Below, piece by piece: positions 12,400-24,839 of a stretch of DNA of 64,000 nucleotides (position 1 is the first letter of the stretch; each line of letters opens with the position of its first letter). Origin of the DNA: Cavia porcellus (lineage: Eukaryota; Chordata; Mammalia; Rodentia; Caviidae); NCBI RefSeq assembly GCF_034190915.1, contig NW_026947484.1:207340657-207404656 (forward strand), in the 5' to 3' direction. The notes beneath the pieces are model-generated. The model was given only the letters and a program-made list of their open reading frames with translations, searched no databases and was not told the origin of the DNA. The translations under genes were made by a program, and so were the position numbers.

Positions 12400-13115
12400 G
12401 GTTTTTTATTTTGTCATTTTCAACTTCTGGACCAATAGCTGGTTACTTAATCCCAATAGTCACAACTGTGGACCATGTATATCCCAGGGTCCTACTGTGT
12501 GGTTAATTTCTGCCTGTTTGTTGGGTACATATTGACCAGATCCTACTTGGTAAGGGACCACCAATCTCCCATGAAACCAGCAGTGCCAGTCCACCACAGT
12601 TCAAGGTTCTGGTAGGGAGATTGGGAGCCAAACATTCACAGCGGTGCTTGTTTTAAGAGATGGGGTGGGTAGCTGAGGGCAGCAGGTCAAGCCAGGGTGG
12701 GTGTGGTGCTCTTGTGGGTCAGCACATGGGAGGAGCATGATGGGTCACAGGCACGGCTCAGCAGCCGGAGCCAGGAAGAAGCACAGAGGTTGTCCTCTGT
12801 GTGGAGGTGGTGGGAGGTCCACTGATGTAGGCAAGTCTGGCTCAGCTGTCCCAGCTAGGATGAAGCTCAGTGTTTTTGCTCCCTGTAGCAGGGTGGCCAG
12901 CAGCAGCTGGGCACCTGAAGTGCTCAGGCATGCCCAGCGGTGTGAGCCGGGATGGAGCTTGGTGACTTCTTCAGTGCAGTACCTTCCACCATGCAGGGGT
13001 GGTGGGGGTGAGGTGGGTACTGAGGCATGCCGGCATACCCAGAGGCCAAGCAGGGTTGGAGCTCGGCAGCTTCCTCCACAAAGCACCTTCCTCCTGGCTA
13101 CAGCAGTGGTGTGGG
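12400..13115 (-). promoter_or_regulatory. L1 5'UTR with degenerate GC-rich monomers
   Basis: This is a sharp GC-rich island between ORF1 and AT-rich flanks. A phrase of the form 'ggatgnagctnngtg...ctnc...gcagtacctt...gcagnggtgg' recurs at about 12855, 12943 and 13047, so units are about 90-105 bp long. Rodent L1 5'UTRs are commonly built of such monomers and carry the internal Pol II promoter; that role is family knowledge, not seen here. Open frames across it on both strands (12701-13138 plus, 12745-13086 minus) come from base composition. Confidence 0.7.
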
Positions 13116-13119
13116 TGAG

Positions 13120-13980
13120 GAATTTATTTTATTGCTAAATCTATTAGAAGTTATTACCTTTAAAATTTCTTAGTTCTAATTTTTAATCTGCAAGATATTG
13201 ATGCATAAACTCATACTAAACAAACCCCTTTAAAGTCCTTGATTTGTTTGAACTTCTTTGTTCTTTTTTTTATTCCAAAGAGGAGCTTCTATGTTCTGAG
13301 ATGAAAGTGTTTGGGAATTGTTGGGTTAAGTGGTCCTTTTTATGCTTGATTGTTGCCTCTTTGGCATCAACATCTTGAATCAAAGAGGCAGTTGATGATA
13401 AACTTGTGAGAAATTTTGTTCCTTTACATATCAGTTCTACTCTATGTCAATACATGAGGAATTCATGTTTGAGGAAATAGAGTATAGGAATTTGTTTTCC
13501 TTTTATTAAGAAACTTATAAATCCTTGACCAATGCAGATATGGGAATATTTTATACCTTCTCTGACCTCTTCTGAAGAAGCATGTTTTTCCAATCCATAA
13601 TATATTTGTCGTGCAAATTCTTTGAAGCTTTGTTGGTGTTGGATCATGGTATTATCTTTAAATCTCATGCATTTCAAATGATGACAAGTCCACAGACTTA
13701 GTCAGTAGCAGTCTATGGTGTGGTCTATTGCATTTTGGTCTCTGCTTCTCGCTCTCTCCCTTCGAGCCCCACTCTCCCTTGGTAAGTACCATGCTTTGAG
13801 TACCTGGGTACTCTCAGGTGCTGTGTTTTCACACCCCTCTCCCAACTGAAGTGAATGTTCTCTTTTGGACATCGTGCATTACTATGGTCAAGTTTTAAAG
13901 GGAAGATATTTATTTCAGGACATAATTTATAGAATTATTTTATAACATTCACCCAGAGTTAAATGCAAAAGACTGTGGAC
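13120..13980. other. Unique DNA, no gene seen
   Basis: AT-rich flank of the L1. A short C/T-rich patch lies at 13740-13790. The 76-codon minus-strand frame at 13447-13677 has no recognisable domain. Confidence 0.5.
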
Positions 13981-13984
13981 ATCT

Positions 13985-14345
13985 GTCCATGCTAGACCCC
14001 AAAAGAATCCATCAGAGAGGCTTGGTGCCATGACAATGTTCTACACAAGTCCAGCTGAACACCTGGAGCCAATGGCAATGTCCCCCGTGAGTCCACCTGG
14101 AGCCCTGGAGTCCACAATGACTCATGTGGGTCTATATCAAAGATCTGCACTGGAAAGATCCAAAGGTCAGTGTTAGAAGCTAGAAAGTCTGTGCCAGTGG
14201 GGTGAAATATCTGCACATGCATGCTGAGAGATCTACACTGGAGCCAGGAAGTGACTCTCAATGTAAGGAACAGAGCTCCCCTGAAAAGAACTCCATCCAT
14301 CCTTAACAAGAGTGAGAACCCAACTCCTTCAGTGATAACTGCATA
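13985..14345 (-). repeat. Unidentified interspersed repeat, copy A (LTR-like)
   Basis: The reverse complement of this block matches 24840-25150 on the plus strand over more than 300 bp, including 'cttcctggctccagtg', 'gactttctagcttc', 'cagtgcagatc' and a short internal tandem unit of about 45 bp built on 'ctccagg...ggactca...acattg'. A minus-strand frame (13992-14351) shares the peptide pattern VTSWLQCR-L-Q-FH-G-FLAS with a plus-strand frame in copy B. Possible identities are a rodent ERV LTR or part of an ERV internal region. It is probably longer than the part I can align. Confidence 0.65.
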
Positions 14346-14349
14346 GTTC

Positions 14350-15060
14350 ATATTGGGAAAATCACTGCAGCAAGCTTTTCCAGGAGAATAAACAGCACAC
14401 TTTCTTCCCCTCCAGGTCTCTTTTCATGCTGTTAGCAACCTCCTCACATGGGTTATCCACAGCCAGAACCATGTTTATTCAGTTTAGTTAGGTATTAAAA
14501 GTTGATCATTAATTAACCCACCATATGCATAAATGAGCTATTTATTTCTTTTTCTTGGGGAGGCTTCTGTACATACTCCTGTACATACTATGATGATGCT
14601 CTCTTCATTGTATCAGTGAAAGCCTGGATGATACATAAATGCCAAGCCTTCTTGTGTGTTCATGAGTCATAACTACCCCCAAATAGCTAGTAGTCACTGT
14701 TGAAGCACATGAGTTTGATCACCACGTACATTACATGTGCAAAACAATTAACTCAGTGAAATGATTATGCAAATAATTTCTATTGAACCATAACATCAAC
14801 AGTGAGTTGTACTTAATTTTTACACAGGAACACCATAGTATATTCTAAAAGTAAAATTTTCCCTCAATCTAGAAATTTAGAAAGATTCGTTTCTCTCACA
14901 TTTCATATGGCAAGGTCTATTTCTTTCAAGATTTACATGTATTAATAGCAAATTAAAATAGCATTTATATTGTCATGCTTTTATTATTTCTAATACCCCT
15001 GCCCCATTTTTCCCTGTGATTATATTTTTTTCAGTGTGAGAACTGTTTTATTCCTTATTA
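14350..15060. other. Unassigned AT-rich DNA
   Basis: The first 130 bp may extend the copy A repeat, since the phrase 'ctcctgg(a)a' followed by a GC-richer stretch recurs in the 24.5-24.8 kb flank of copy B. The rest is unremarkable AT-rich sequence. Confidence 0.4.
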
Positions 15061-15089
15061 CTTCTGTCCAAGCTTTTTTTTTTTCTGGT

Positions 15090-15720
15090 TCTTGGGTAGA
15101 GTTTATTTTTTTTTAATTTTTAAAATTTTATTTTATAGAGATTAAGACAAAAGAGGACATAAAAAAGCAGGTCAGATCAGAACAATGCAAGTAACACAGC
15201 ATTTTACCACAAGACAACCCATAATTAATATTAACTATACTGTAATGTCTCTTTCTTTGAAATAGCTGAGCATAGCTTCATATATGATAGTATCAAACAT
15301 AACAAAGTATATAAAACAATTCAAGAGAATGAAAGCATTACAGGGCTTTCAGAACCAAGTAGCAGAGAATGAACAGTGGTTACTATATTATCTCATTTTC
15401 CATAGAAAATTTGTTTATACTATCACACATAATAATAGCCAATAAGATATAACAGAATAGAGCCAAAGGAAACAGAAAAACAAAAGCATAGTAGGACTTC
15501 TGAGTAAGATGACACTAAATCAGCATTAGCTATTATAATGTCTTGTTTCTTTAAAATAACTGTTTATACTATCAGAGATAACAAAATCAAACAAACTAGG
15601 ATAAAACCATTCCAACTAATGAATGCAGACATTAAAAGGCTTCAGAGCAATGTAATGGGGAATCAAGATATACTATAAACTCATGTACTCTTACCATTTC
15701 TTACACTAGGGAGACTATAT
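15090..15720 (-). repeat. L1 3'UTR with internal tandem repeats of about 150 bp
   Basis: The block repeats a unit whose plus-strand key words are 'tactataatgtct...ttctttnaaatagct', 'atactatca', 'aacaaa', and then 'gcatta' plus 'gggcttcagagc'. The units lie at about 15240-15415, 15415-15540 and 15540-15700. The same unit occurs three times in the 3'UTR-like block at 52320-52740. I treat this as a subfamily feature of this L1 lineage. Confidence 0.65.
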
Positions 15721-16227
15721 GGTATTTATACATGTGATTTTGATTTATTTCACTTATGAGTATGGTCTCAAGTTGTGTCCATTTACTTATAAGTATATCA
15801 ATATGATCATTCTTAATAGCTGAGTAGTACTCCATTGTATAAAGATACTGCATCTTTTTATCCATTCCTCAGTTGAGGGACACTTAGGTTGTTTCCAAAA
15901 TCTGGCTATTACCAATTGTGCTGCTATAAACATGAGTGAACATATATCACTGTGCTATGTTTTCAGTTCTTTTGGGAATATGCCTAGAAGTGGAATAGCT
16001 TGAACAAATGGGACTTCCAATCCCAGGTTTTTGAAAAATCTCCAGACTGACCTGCACAATGGCTGTACCAGTCTACACTCCCACTAACAGTGAAGGACAG
16101 TTCTTTTATCCCTACAGCCTCCCCGGTATTTGTTGTTGGTAGTTTTCTTGATCCTGGCCATTCTTTCAGGAGTGAGATGGAATCTCAGTGTGGTTTTAAT
16201 TTGCATTTCTCTAATGAGTAATGATGA

Positions 16228-17116
16228 TCAATTTTTTTTCATGTATTTATTTGCCATTTGTATTTCTTTATCTGAGAAATGTGTATTCATCTCAGATGCC
16301 CATTTTTGGATTGGGTCTTTGAGTTTTAAGGGTCTGATTTTTAAAAAATTTTTATAGATTTTAGACATCCTTTGTCTGAGGGACAGTTCACTAAGATTTT
16401 TTTCCCAGTTTGTGGGTTTTCTTTTTATTACGTTGGAGATTTCTTTCACCATGCAGAAACTTTTTCATAAGATGTGATCCCAGTTATTGATTCTGGGAAG
16501 TATGTTCTGATGCTGTTTGATTCCTGTTCATGAATTCTCTACCGACCCGTATGTCTTCAAGATTTTTACCTAATTTGTCTTCCAACAGATTTAGTATTTC
16601 TGTTTTAATATTCAGGTCCTTGATCCATTTAGATTTTAGTTTAGTATATGGTGATAGGAATGGGTCTAGTTTTAGTTTTTGGTATGTGGAGAGCCAGTTT
16701 TTCTTGCACCATTTATTACAGAGACTGTAGTTTCAGTGAACATATTTGGTTACTTTATCAAAGATAAGGTAGTTAAAAGTGTAGGTAGTTGTGGCTGTAT
16801 TTTCTAATCTATTTCATTGATCTTCAGACCTGTTTTATTCCAGTAATGTATTGATTTTATTACAGTTCCTTTGTAGTATGACTTCAAGTGAGGGATTGTG
16901 AAGCCTCTTGACTTGCCTTTGCTTCTTAGAATTCTCTTTGCTATTCTCGGTGTCTTCTGGTTCCAAATGAATTTTAGGATTGATTTCTCTAAATCTATGA
17001 GGTATCTTGATGGTATTTTCATTGGGATTGCATTGAATCTGTATAACAGTTTTTGGAGAATGGCCATTTTTACAATATTTATTCTTCCTATCCATGAGCA
17101 AGAGATGTCTTTCCAT
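16228..17116 (-). pseudogene. L1 ORF2p C-terminal region, broken
   Basis: Open pieces at 16228-16452 and 16804-17067 (with 16835-17116 in another frame) give the region after reverse transcriptase. The first contains '[20 protein letters not shown]' and '[13 protein letters not shown]'. The second contains '[20 protein letters not shown]', '[13 protein letters not shown]' and '[20 protein letters not shown]'. These are conserved C-terminal landmarks of L1 ORF2p. They are separated by frameshifts. Confidence 0.9.
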
Positions 17117-17391
17117 TATCTGAGATCCTCTTCAATTCCTTTTTCAGGGTATTATAATTTTCCCTGTATAGATATTTAACTTCTTTTGTGAGATTGATTC
17201 CTAAATACTTCATTTTTTAGGGTGTTAGTATGAAGGGTGTGGCTTCTTTTATTTCTCTCTCAGTGTTTTTTTAGCGTATAAAAATGCTATTTATTTTTCA
17301 GTATTGATTTTGAATCCATCTATATTGCTGAATTTATTTATTACATCTAGGAGTCTTTCAATGGAGCTTTGGGGGTCTTCAATGTAGAGTA

Positions 17392-18055
17392 TCATGTCCT
17401 AACAAATAATGATAATTTAACTTCCTCTTTTCCTATCTTTACCCCTTTTGTTTCTCTCTCTTGTCTAATTGTTCTGGCTAATATTTCCAGTACTGTGTTA
17501 AATAGTAGCAGTGATAAGGGACATGCTTGTCTTGTGCCTGATTTTAAGGTAATGGCCTTCAGTTTTTGGCCATATAATATGATGCTGGCTGTAAGTTTGT
17601 CATAGATGGCCTTTATCATAATGAGGTAAAGACCATCTACTCCATTTTTCTGTAAGATTCTTAGCATGAATGAGTGTTGGACCTTATCAAAAGATTTTTC
17701 TGCATCTATGGAAATGATAATTTGATTCTTGCTTTTGGTTTTATAGACATGATGGATTACATTTATTGATTTATCCTGGCATGCCTGGGATGAATCCCAC
17801 TTGGTCGTGGTGTATAATCTTCTTGATTTGCTGCATCCTATTTGCCAATATTTTATTGAGGATTTTTGCATCTGTGTTCATTGGGGAGATTGGACTGTGG
17901 TTCTCTTTTTTAGTTGGGTCTTTCTCAGGTTTTGATACTAGGGTAATATTTGCTTCCAGGAATTTCTTAGGAAGAATTGCTTCCCTATTGACTTCATTAA
18001 AGAGTTTGAGGAGTGTTGGCATTAAGTCTTCTTTGTATTTCTTGCACATTTCCAC
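17392..18055 (-). pseudogene. L1 ORF2p reverse transcriptase core, FADD box lost
   Basis: Two open pieces (17771-18055, 17392-17871) cover the RT fingers and palm: '[31 protein letters not shown]' split by small changes, '[11 protein letters not shown]', '[15 protein letters not shown]' (RT motif A, catalytic D present) and '[15 protein letters not shown]' (motif B). Motif C should follow at about 17396-17404, but the frame shifts by one base exactly there and the FADD aspartates are not encoded. The enzyme copies L1 RNA at the nicked target in active elements; this copy cannot. Confidence 0.9.
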
Positions 18056-18996
18056 AGTGAATTAGTCTGTCCTGGGCTCTTGTTTGAAGGTAGGGACTTA
18101 ATTACACTTTTAATTTCATTAATAGAAATTGGATTATTCAGCAGTTTTAAATCTTTTGACCCAGCTTTGGTACTTCATATGTTTCTTGGAATCTGTCTAT
18201 TTCTTCTGTGCTATCAAATCTATGAGAGTAGAGGCTTTTGAAATAGGTGTTGATGATCTTCTGTATTTCCAGTGTCATTAGTGATTTCACCTTTTTCATT
18301 CTTTTTTGCATAAATTTGAGCTTTTTCTTTCCTTTTTTAAATTAAGGTTGGCTAGAGGCTTATCAATTTTACTTATTCTTTAAAAGAACCAACTCTTTGA
18401 TTCATTGAATCTTTGGATTGTTTTCTTAGTCTATTGCATTAATTTCTGCTCTGATTTTTATAATTTTCTCCCTTCTTTGGGCTTTCTGTTTGACTTGCTC
18501 TTCTTTTTCTAGATGTAGATGTAGCATCAGGTTGTTTATTTGTACTCACCCTGTTTTCCAGATGTGAGAACTCAGTGCAGTAAATTTTCCTCTGAGGACC
18601 ACTTTCATTGTATCCCATAGATTCCAGTAAGTTGCATTTGTATTTTTGTTTGCTTATAGATATTGTTTAATTTCTTCTTTAATTTCTCTTGTGACCAACT
18701 GATTGCTCAAGACTGCACTATTCAATTTCCATGTGTTAGTGGGGTTTTTGCAGTTTCTTTTCTCATTAATTTCTAGTTTTGTGGTGCTATAATCTGATAG
18801 CATGCATGGGATAATTTCAGTTCTTTTGCATTTATTTACATATGTTCTGTGATCTAGTATATTGTCTATTTAGAGATTGTCTCATGTGCTGCTGAGAAGA
18901 ATGTATATTCTGATTTTGTTGGATGGAACACTATATTTCTATCAAGTCCATTTGTTCACAAGTGTGATTAAGTTCTGTTATTTCTTTGCTGATTTT

Positions 18997-19230
18997 CTAT
19001 CTGGTTGATCTGTTCCTTGGTGTCAGTTGTGTGTTAATGTCTCCTGTTGTAATTGTGTTATTGCTAATTTGATTTTTTACTTCTATTAATACTTGCTTTG
19101 TATTACTGCTTGCTCTGGAATTTGGTGCACCTATATTTAAGATTTTTATCTCTTCCTCTTGAAGTTTTACCCAAACCAGTATGTAATGAACTTCTTTATC
19201 TCTTAGGATAATTCTTGGTTTGAAGTTCAC
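18997..19230 (-). pseudogene. L1 ORF2p endonuclease C-terminal part
   Basis: A minus-strand frame reads 'EEIKILNIGAPNSRASS', then 'TITTGDINTQLTPRNRS', the conserved APE-type endonuclease strands that include the family's GDxN motif (GDIN here). The position relative to ORF1 is as expected for ORF2. Confidence 0.9.
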
Positions 19231-19559
19231 ATTATCTCAAGCTGAATATATATCTCGCTTTTTTTTTCTTTCAGTTCCTGTTGCATGAAGTATTGTTTCC
19301 ATCTTTTGACTTTCTGTTTGTGAGTTTCCATTTGGTTAGATGGATTTCTTACATACAGCATAGAAGGATGTTGTTTCTTGATCCATTCTGCCTATCTGTT
19401 TCATTTAATTGGTCAATTGAGACCATTTACATTAATAGTTATAACTGTTATATATTGCCTTAATTTTGATATGTTATGTTTCTGCTGTTGCTTCTTTATC
19501 TTTCCATTCTGCTTAGCTGCCCATCTTGCTTAGTGTTTTTTTCTATGTGTTTTTAGACT

Positions 19560-20536
19560 GTCTTTCAGTATTCTTTGCAGGGTTGGCTTGGTGTTCATGA
19601 ATTTCTTCCGATGTTCTTTGTCATGGAAGTATCTTATTTCTCCATCAATTTTGAAGGACAATTTTTCAGTGTACAACAGTCTAGGTTATAAATCATTTTT
19701 ATTTAGGATCTGAAATACTTCACTCATGCTCTTGTTGACTTGATTTTCCATGGTGAGAAGTCTGTTGTGATTCTGATAGGCTCTCCTTTATAGGTGATCT
19801 GTCTTTTCTCTCTGACAACTTTTAGTATTCTATTCTTATTTTGGATTTCCGGGATGGTGATTATTATATGTGTGGGTATAGTTTTATTTTGTTATTGCTA
19901 TTTGGAGTTCTATATGCTTAAATAACCCTAATGTCAATTTCCATTCTCATGTTTGGGACATTTTCAACTTTTACTTCTGTGATTACCCTCTTGATATCAT
20001 TTATGTTGTTCCCTTCTTTTTCAATCAATTTTATGTTGTTTTTCTTTGCATCATCCTGCAGCTGTTGAATTGTTAGTTCCTGATTCCTGGATATTTTTTT
20101 AAAAATCTTTCTTTTTCTGAACACAAATCCTGCAATCTTGTCTTCAAGTTCTGAAGTTCTATCTTTACTTTTGTTGAGTCAGTTTTGACAACTTGCAATG
20201 GAATTTTTGATTTGCTGTATATCTCTTTAAATCTACTTCACATAATCCATTTGTTTCTTAAATTGTTCATCCAGGGATTCTATATTTTTTGTGTTATTCC
20301 TTTAATTTTTTATCTGTGTCTTCTTTGAATGTGTTCAGCATCTCTTTCATTACTTTTATCATTTCTTCTTTTATCTCAGAGATTATTTCTAGTTTGAATT
20401 CCTTTAAAGCTTCCTGGAGTTGCTTCTTTATTTCAGTTGCTGTTATTACAGGTATTTCTGTTGTATAGCATATATTTTCTTCTATGTACATGGCTCTTAA
20501 GCTTTCTTGGGATGGGCTGCAGGTTTTAGATTGCAT
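19560..20536 (-). pseudogene. L1 ORF1 (RNA-binding protein), broken
   Basis: A genuine ATG lies at 20536. The first open piece (20294-20536) reads MQSKTCSPSQESL and then a strongly charged heptad-repeat coiled coil ending in LNTFKEDTDKKLKE. A second piece (19918-20124) gives the 'ELTIQQLQDDAKKNNIKLIE' segment at the coiled-coil/RRM junction. The RRM and C-terminal part (19560-19918) is present only as nucleotide similarity with stops. The same start context (ATG preceded by A-rich sequence) occurs at 12396 and 55490. Confidence 0.85.
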
Positions 20537-20539
20537 TTT

Positions 20540-21490
20540 GGTCTTTTATTTTTATGATTTTCCTTTATTTCTGTGTTTCAAATGTTCTTTCAAGGCTTCC
20601 CCTGGATATGTTGGAAATTGTCTCCTATACCTAAGGCTTCTGGGCCTGAAGGTTGCTGAGCCTGGTCCAGTCAAGCCCTCAGGCCCTCTTGTGCCATCTT
20701 CAGTGTTCGAGGTACTTGTGCAGGTACCTGACCACTGTGGATGATGGGCTTAAACTCTTCCTAGGCAAACATCAGTGCTCTGGAATTCACTGCACCTACT
20801 CTCAACTCCCGTAATTGAAGAAGGTTGCTGGGCGTAATACAGTTGGTCCACAAAACCTCCCAAGGCTAGTCTAGTATGGCTGGGAGATTGGCGGGTCTTT
20901 CAGCACTGCGAGTGATGATCTTAAAGTCTACCTGAGCTCAGGATGGTGTGTGTACTCACCCTAGCCACCAGCTGAATTTCCCAATTTAGGAGAAGTTCAC
21001 TGAGCATGGCCTGGGTAGGCCTAAAGCCTGCCCGGTGCAGCTTAGTGTGGCTTGGCTTTGGGCATGTCTTTGAGCTCTAGAAGTGATGATTTTAAAGTCT
21101 CTCAGGTTTTGAGATGGCACATGAACTCACCTCAACTGCCAGCTGGGTTTCCTGGTTTGAAAGAAGATCACTGGGCATGACCTGGTCAGGCCTGAAACCT
21201 GCAAAGCACAACCTAGTGTAGCTAGGATCTAGGCTGGTCCTTGAGCTCATGGAACAATGATCTTAATATCTCCTGGGGCTCAGAATGATTCAGTCACCAG
21301 CTGAGTTTTCTGGTTTGGGCAAAGTTCATTGGGCATGGTCTGTGCAGCCTAGTACCGCTGGGCTCCTGAGCTCCGGGTGGGTCCTTGAGCTCTGAAAGTG
21401 ATGATCTTAAAGTCTCCCAGGGTTTGGAATGCCATTCAGACTCACCCCAGGCACCAGCTGTGTTTCTCAGTTTGGTAGAAGGTCCCTATG
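20540..21490 (-). promoter_or_regulatory. L1 5'UTR with about 171-bp monomers
   Basis: A marker phrase 'gtgatgatnttaaagtct' recurs at 20912, 21083, about 21254 (diverged) and 21398, with a weaker copy near 20738. The monomers are therefore about 171 bp, with one unit of about 144 bp, giving roughly four and a half units. Each also carries a 'cactgggcatg(g/a)cctg' phrase and a 'ccagctg...tttc' phrase. Tandem monomers upstream of ORF1 are the usual internal promoter of rodent L1. A single inverted unit of this same type lies at 52868-53017. Confidence 0.85.
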
Positions 21491-24400
21491 ATTATATTTA
21501 AAGACAGTTGACCAACCTGGTAATTTTTGTATTTTTTACATGCATTTCTCATTTTTTCTGAGTTCAAAATAATACAGCAATTTAATTTTGATAACTTTTA
21601 ATTGTAAAATTTCTAGTCAAAAATAATAGTAGTAAGCAGATTTTAGTGCAACAATGCTGACATCCAGTGACTACTTAAGCTAATGCATAATCCCTAAATA
21701 GCATAGGACATAAAACATAGTGCTCGTTTATTTAAAGGTCTAGTCAAAGTGAAATGCTATTGTTATCTGTCTGGCTGATCATTGTATGTAGCACAGAATT
21801 TAGGGAATGCTGCACAGTCATTACTACTGAAGTCTCTAGATTATCAATGACTGCTTTGCAATAAGTACCTATAAAATAATATATATTAAAACTAATGTGC
21901 TCCCATGAAGTATTGAAACATTTTTCAGTGTAGAAGTGGAGTTAAAAAAACTTACTGAGAAAAATTCATTTTGCAAAAATGATACTATTTCTGAAAGGGA
22001 GCTAAAGAGAGGTACAAATTTAGCAGCACTAACACATAAATGTGCATATGTATATTAATATCTTTTATCTGCAAAAGCATATTTCACTTACTAAAAGATA
22101 CTTTTTGTGCTGCTCACAGATGTATTTCTGCTAATTAAATGTGAAAGTCATATTAGCAAATAAGATAACAAATATATTACATCAGTAATAAATTTTTAAA
22201 ATATTAATTTCTTATGTCATCTAGGTCTATTATAATTATTTTAAATATTTCAAAATTAGCAAAAGAATGTTATACTTAAATTCAAATTTTAGCTGACTTT
22301 TTAAATTTCTTCTTCTATGGGCCTCCAAACTCAATATCTCTGGGTCTCCCCACTGATTAGGTAATTATACAAACTTTTAATAAACTAATTTTTGTATTCG
22401 TGGTTAACTAAAGTTTTATGTACACCTTTTGTAGGCCAGACAATTTATATACTATCCCTCATGAGCATCAATATTTATAATCACAATAAATTGTGTAATC
22501 CCTAACGTTTCTCATGTAATTTTTGAAAAATTTTTCTACCTGCTATTCTATTTTTCCTTGCTTAGAGTTCAAAATCATTAAAACAAACTTTTATAACTTT
22601 TCTTAGAATGTTGACTCTTCCAATTACAGATGATTTTTAAAAAGTATTTTATCTAAAATGATTACATTATTTTTTATTTCAATGTTTTGTGCTTTTACTT
22701 TAAATTATTAGTACAAATCAATGTGTTTTACTTGTAAATATCAATACTGATATTCACAGTCATGACTGCATATATATTAATTATATGTATGTGTATTTAT
22801 GTGTTCAACAAAATGTAGGCATAATTTGTTCAGGAGAAGTCTATGTATTCCTATTTTACTAAGAACTTTTTAAACTAGGAATTTGATTTATGCAATTATT
22901 AATGCATCTATTAAGGTAATGTGAAATATTTTTTCTTCACATTATGATGAATTTTATTGTCAGTAAATATATATATTAATATTATTTATATAGTTAATAG
23001 TATTGTAATTATTTTCTTATCTGTACTATAAAATCACATGTACATATATTATATATAATACACACATTATATATATACATATATATATATATAAATATAT
23101 GCACACACACACACATATACAAACATACACATATGTTAGTTTGGTTAGTAATCATTCCCATAGAAACCCTCCAAGAAAGCAAAAGTGAGCACCTCAATCA
23201 GATAGGATCTAGACAGTGTGGCAAATTTTTAGGGAACAGAAGTAGAGATTTGTAATAAAGGATAATCTGAACCACTGTGCTCTTAGTTGTTACCATTTCT
23301 TGGATAGAGCACATTAAAAGTAAAGAAATCTTAAGGAAAGCCTTTTGCTTCAGTAAAATTTTATTAATCTTGACTAGTGGATAGTGGAGAAAATGATTAT
23401 AAAACATTATCAAAATAAGCTCTGGAAGTGTCATTATTATTTTAATGTAGTGCACTGCTATTTCTATTTCAAAGAAATTTTACAAAAGCCTGAAAAACGA
23501 AAGATTTTAAACATGAGAAAATATGAACTTGAGCTTTTAAAATGTACCACAAATATTTCATATGGGCATCAGATTTTCACTTCTGTTCATCCCCTAAAAC
23601 CCATAAAAACTACATGCACAGCAGCAATGAAAAACTCTCTCACCTCTGTGTATTCACAAGTACCTGCTTATTTCCAGTCCTGCACTTGAAATTCCTTTAT
23701 TTTCTCTTTTTTCTCCCTTCTTTTTTCTAGGAGCATATGAGAAAAACTAAATAAAGTGATTCACTTGCACCTGAATAATGTTAATCTTAGTTTTGAATCA
23801 ATCAACAGTCATCAGTTCTAAAAAAGTACATTGCTTTAAATGTTAAAATTGTAAAATAAATTACTGTCTAGATTTGTAACTTATAGCATAATTTAAATTT
23901 GTTCTAAATTGCCTTTTTTAAAAAAGTGAGATGAATAAATTCATGTTATTCCTTTAAATGTATATGCTAACAATGTACAGTAAGAGGCAAGGGGTGGTTA
24001 ATGAGAGGAGCCATTTTAGCAATCTTTTCAGTTTCATTTTAATGTAAAGTATTCAAAATTAAGTCACCAAATTGCAGCCTTAAAGGCGTTTCAAAATAAC
24101 ACAGTATTTACACACCACACTGTAAATTAAAGAAAACTTTCTCATAGAAGAATTGTAAATAGCTGCTCAGTCAATAAAACAGACAAAAAATCATTCTTCT
24201 TTATTGCTTATAATAAAAAGCACACAAAGATTAATTGTACAGCATGATTTTTCACCTCTTTAATAGAGTGGAAAACAGAGTTCATGAAAATTAATGTTCA
24301 CAAAAGTTAAGTTTTATTATTAGGATAGGAAGCATATAGGACTAAGACAAAAACATAACAGACTTAACTTTAATTCATTGTTAGTTCCAACCTTTGACTG

Positions 24401-24830
24401 ATATTGATTGGGTCTCAGTGTCCTACACCATGCATATAGATAACACACCTAATCATCAGAACCTTTCATTATACTTTGATGGAGTATCCAAGTGCCCAGG
24501 AGACTCTCCAAAGCTAGTAAGTGTTATGAATTAAAAGCTGGTGGTCAACACTAGCTGAATTAAATCAGCAGGGCACTGAGTATCAATGTTCAACCTGAGG
24601 AAAGTTGCCAGATTATACAGAGATGTGGAGAAGGAGAAGCTAGGCATCAATGAGTTGAGGCATTGAGGCATTGTGGGTTCTCCTACGTGTTGCTGTTTGA
24701 GCTATTGGTTCTCCTGGAGAAACTCTGGTCCTTACACTGAGCTTTGCTTCCCAGCTCCGGAGGGGAAGACTTGTGCCACTTGGTCTTCAAGATGAACTTG
24801 CCATGCCGGCTTCCTGGCATGTACTCAATT
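21491..24830. other. Unique AT-rich DNA with an AT/CA simple-repeat patch
   Basis: No gene or element recognised. A patch of alternating TA and CA (about 23041-23125) generates an artificial low-complexity frame (23009-23197). The frames at 23384-23689 and 23542-23730 have no known domain and normal AT-rich composition. Confidence 0.55.
23041..23125. repeat. (TA)n/(CA)n low-complexity tract
   Basis: Mixed alternating purine-pyrimidine sequence with runs of TA and then 'gcacacacacacaca'. Confidence 0.9.
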
Positions 24831-24839
24831 GTGCTCATT

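Larger units (their letters stand above)
10095..13115 (-). mobile_element. LINE-1, 5' half (5'UTR, ORF1, 5' part of ORF2), minus strand
   Basis: Read from 13115 downwards, the block has a GC-rich 5'UTR (13115-12400), ORF1 (12396 to about 11400) and the endonuclease/linker half of ORF2 (about 11340-10095). It breaks off in ORF2 near 10095, where the unidentified block 7690-10090 begins. The rest of ORF2 is found at 5608-7690 in the same orientation. The simplest reading is one old L1 that has suffered an internal replacement. The two halves could also be independent insertions. Confidence 0.85.
15062..21490 (-). mobile_element. Nearly full-length LINE-1, minus strand, about 6.4 kb
   Basis: This is the most complete L1 in the window and the reference for the others. 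Reading from 21490 downwards, it has a monomeric 5'UTR (21490-20540), ORF1 (20536 to about 19560), ORF2 (about 19490-15720), and a 3'UTR with internal tandem repeats (about 15720-15090). It ends in T-runs at 15073-15084 and 15105-15130 on the plus strand, which are its A-rich tail. The total length fits a full-length mammalian L1. Many frameshifts and stops make it inactive. No clear target-site duplication was visible at the ends. Confidence 0.9.

Noticed and set aside
12701..13138. 145-codon plus-strand frame and 113-codon minus-strand frame
   Set aside because: Both lie in the GC-rich L1 5'UTR, overlap each other and contain composition-driven residues; they are stop-poor because of GC content.
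23009..23197. 62-codon minus-strand frame
   Set aside because: It encodes low-complexity Cys/Tyr/Ile/Val repeats from alternating TA and CA DNA.
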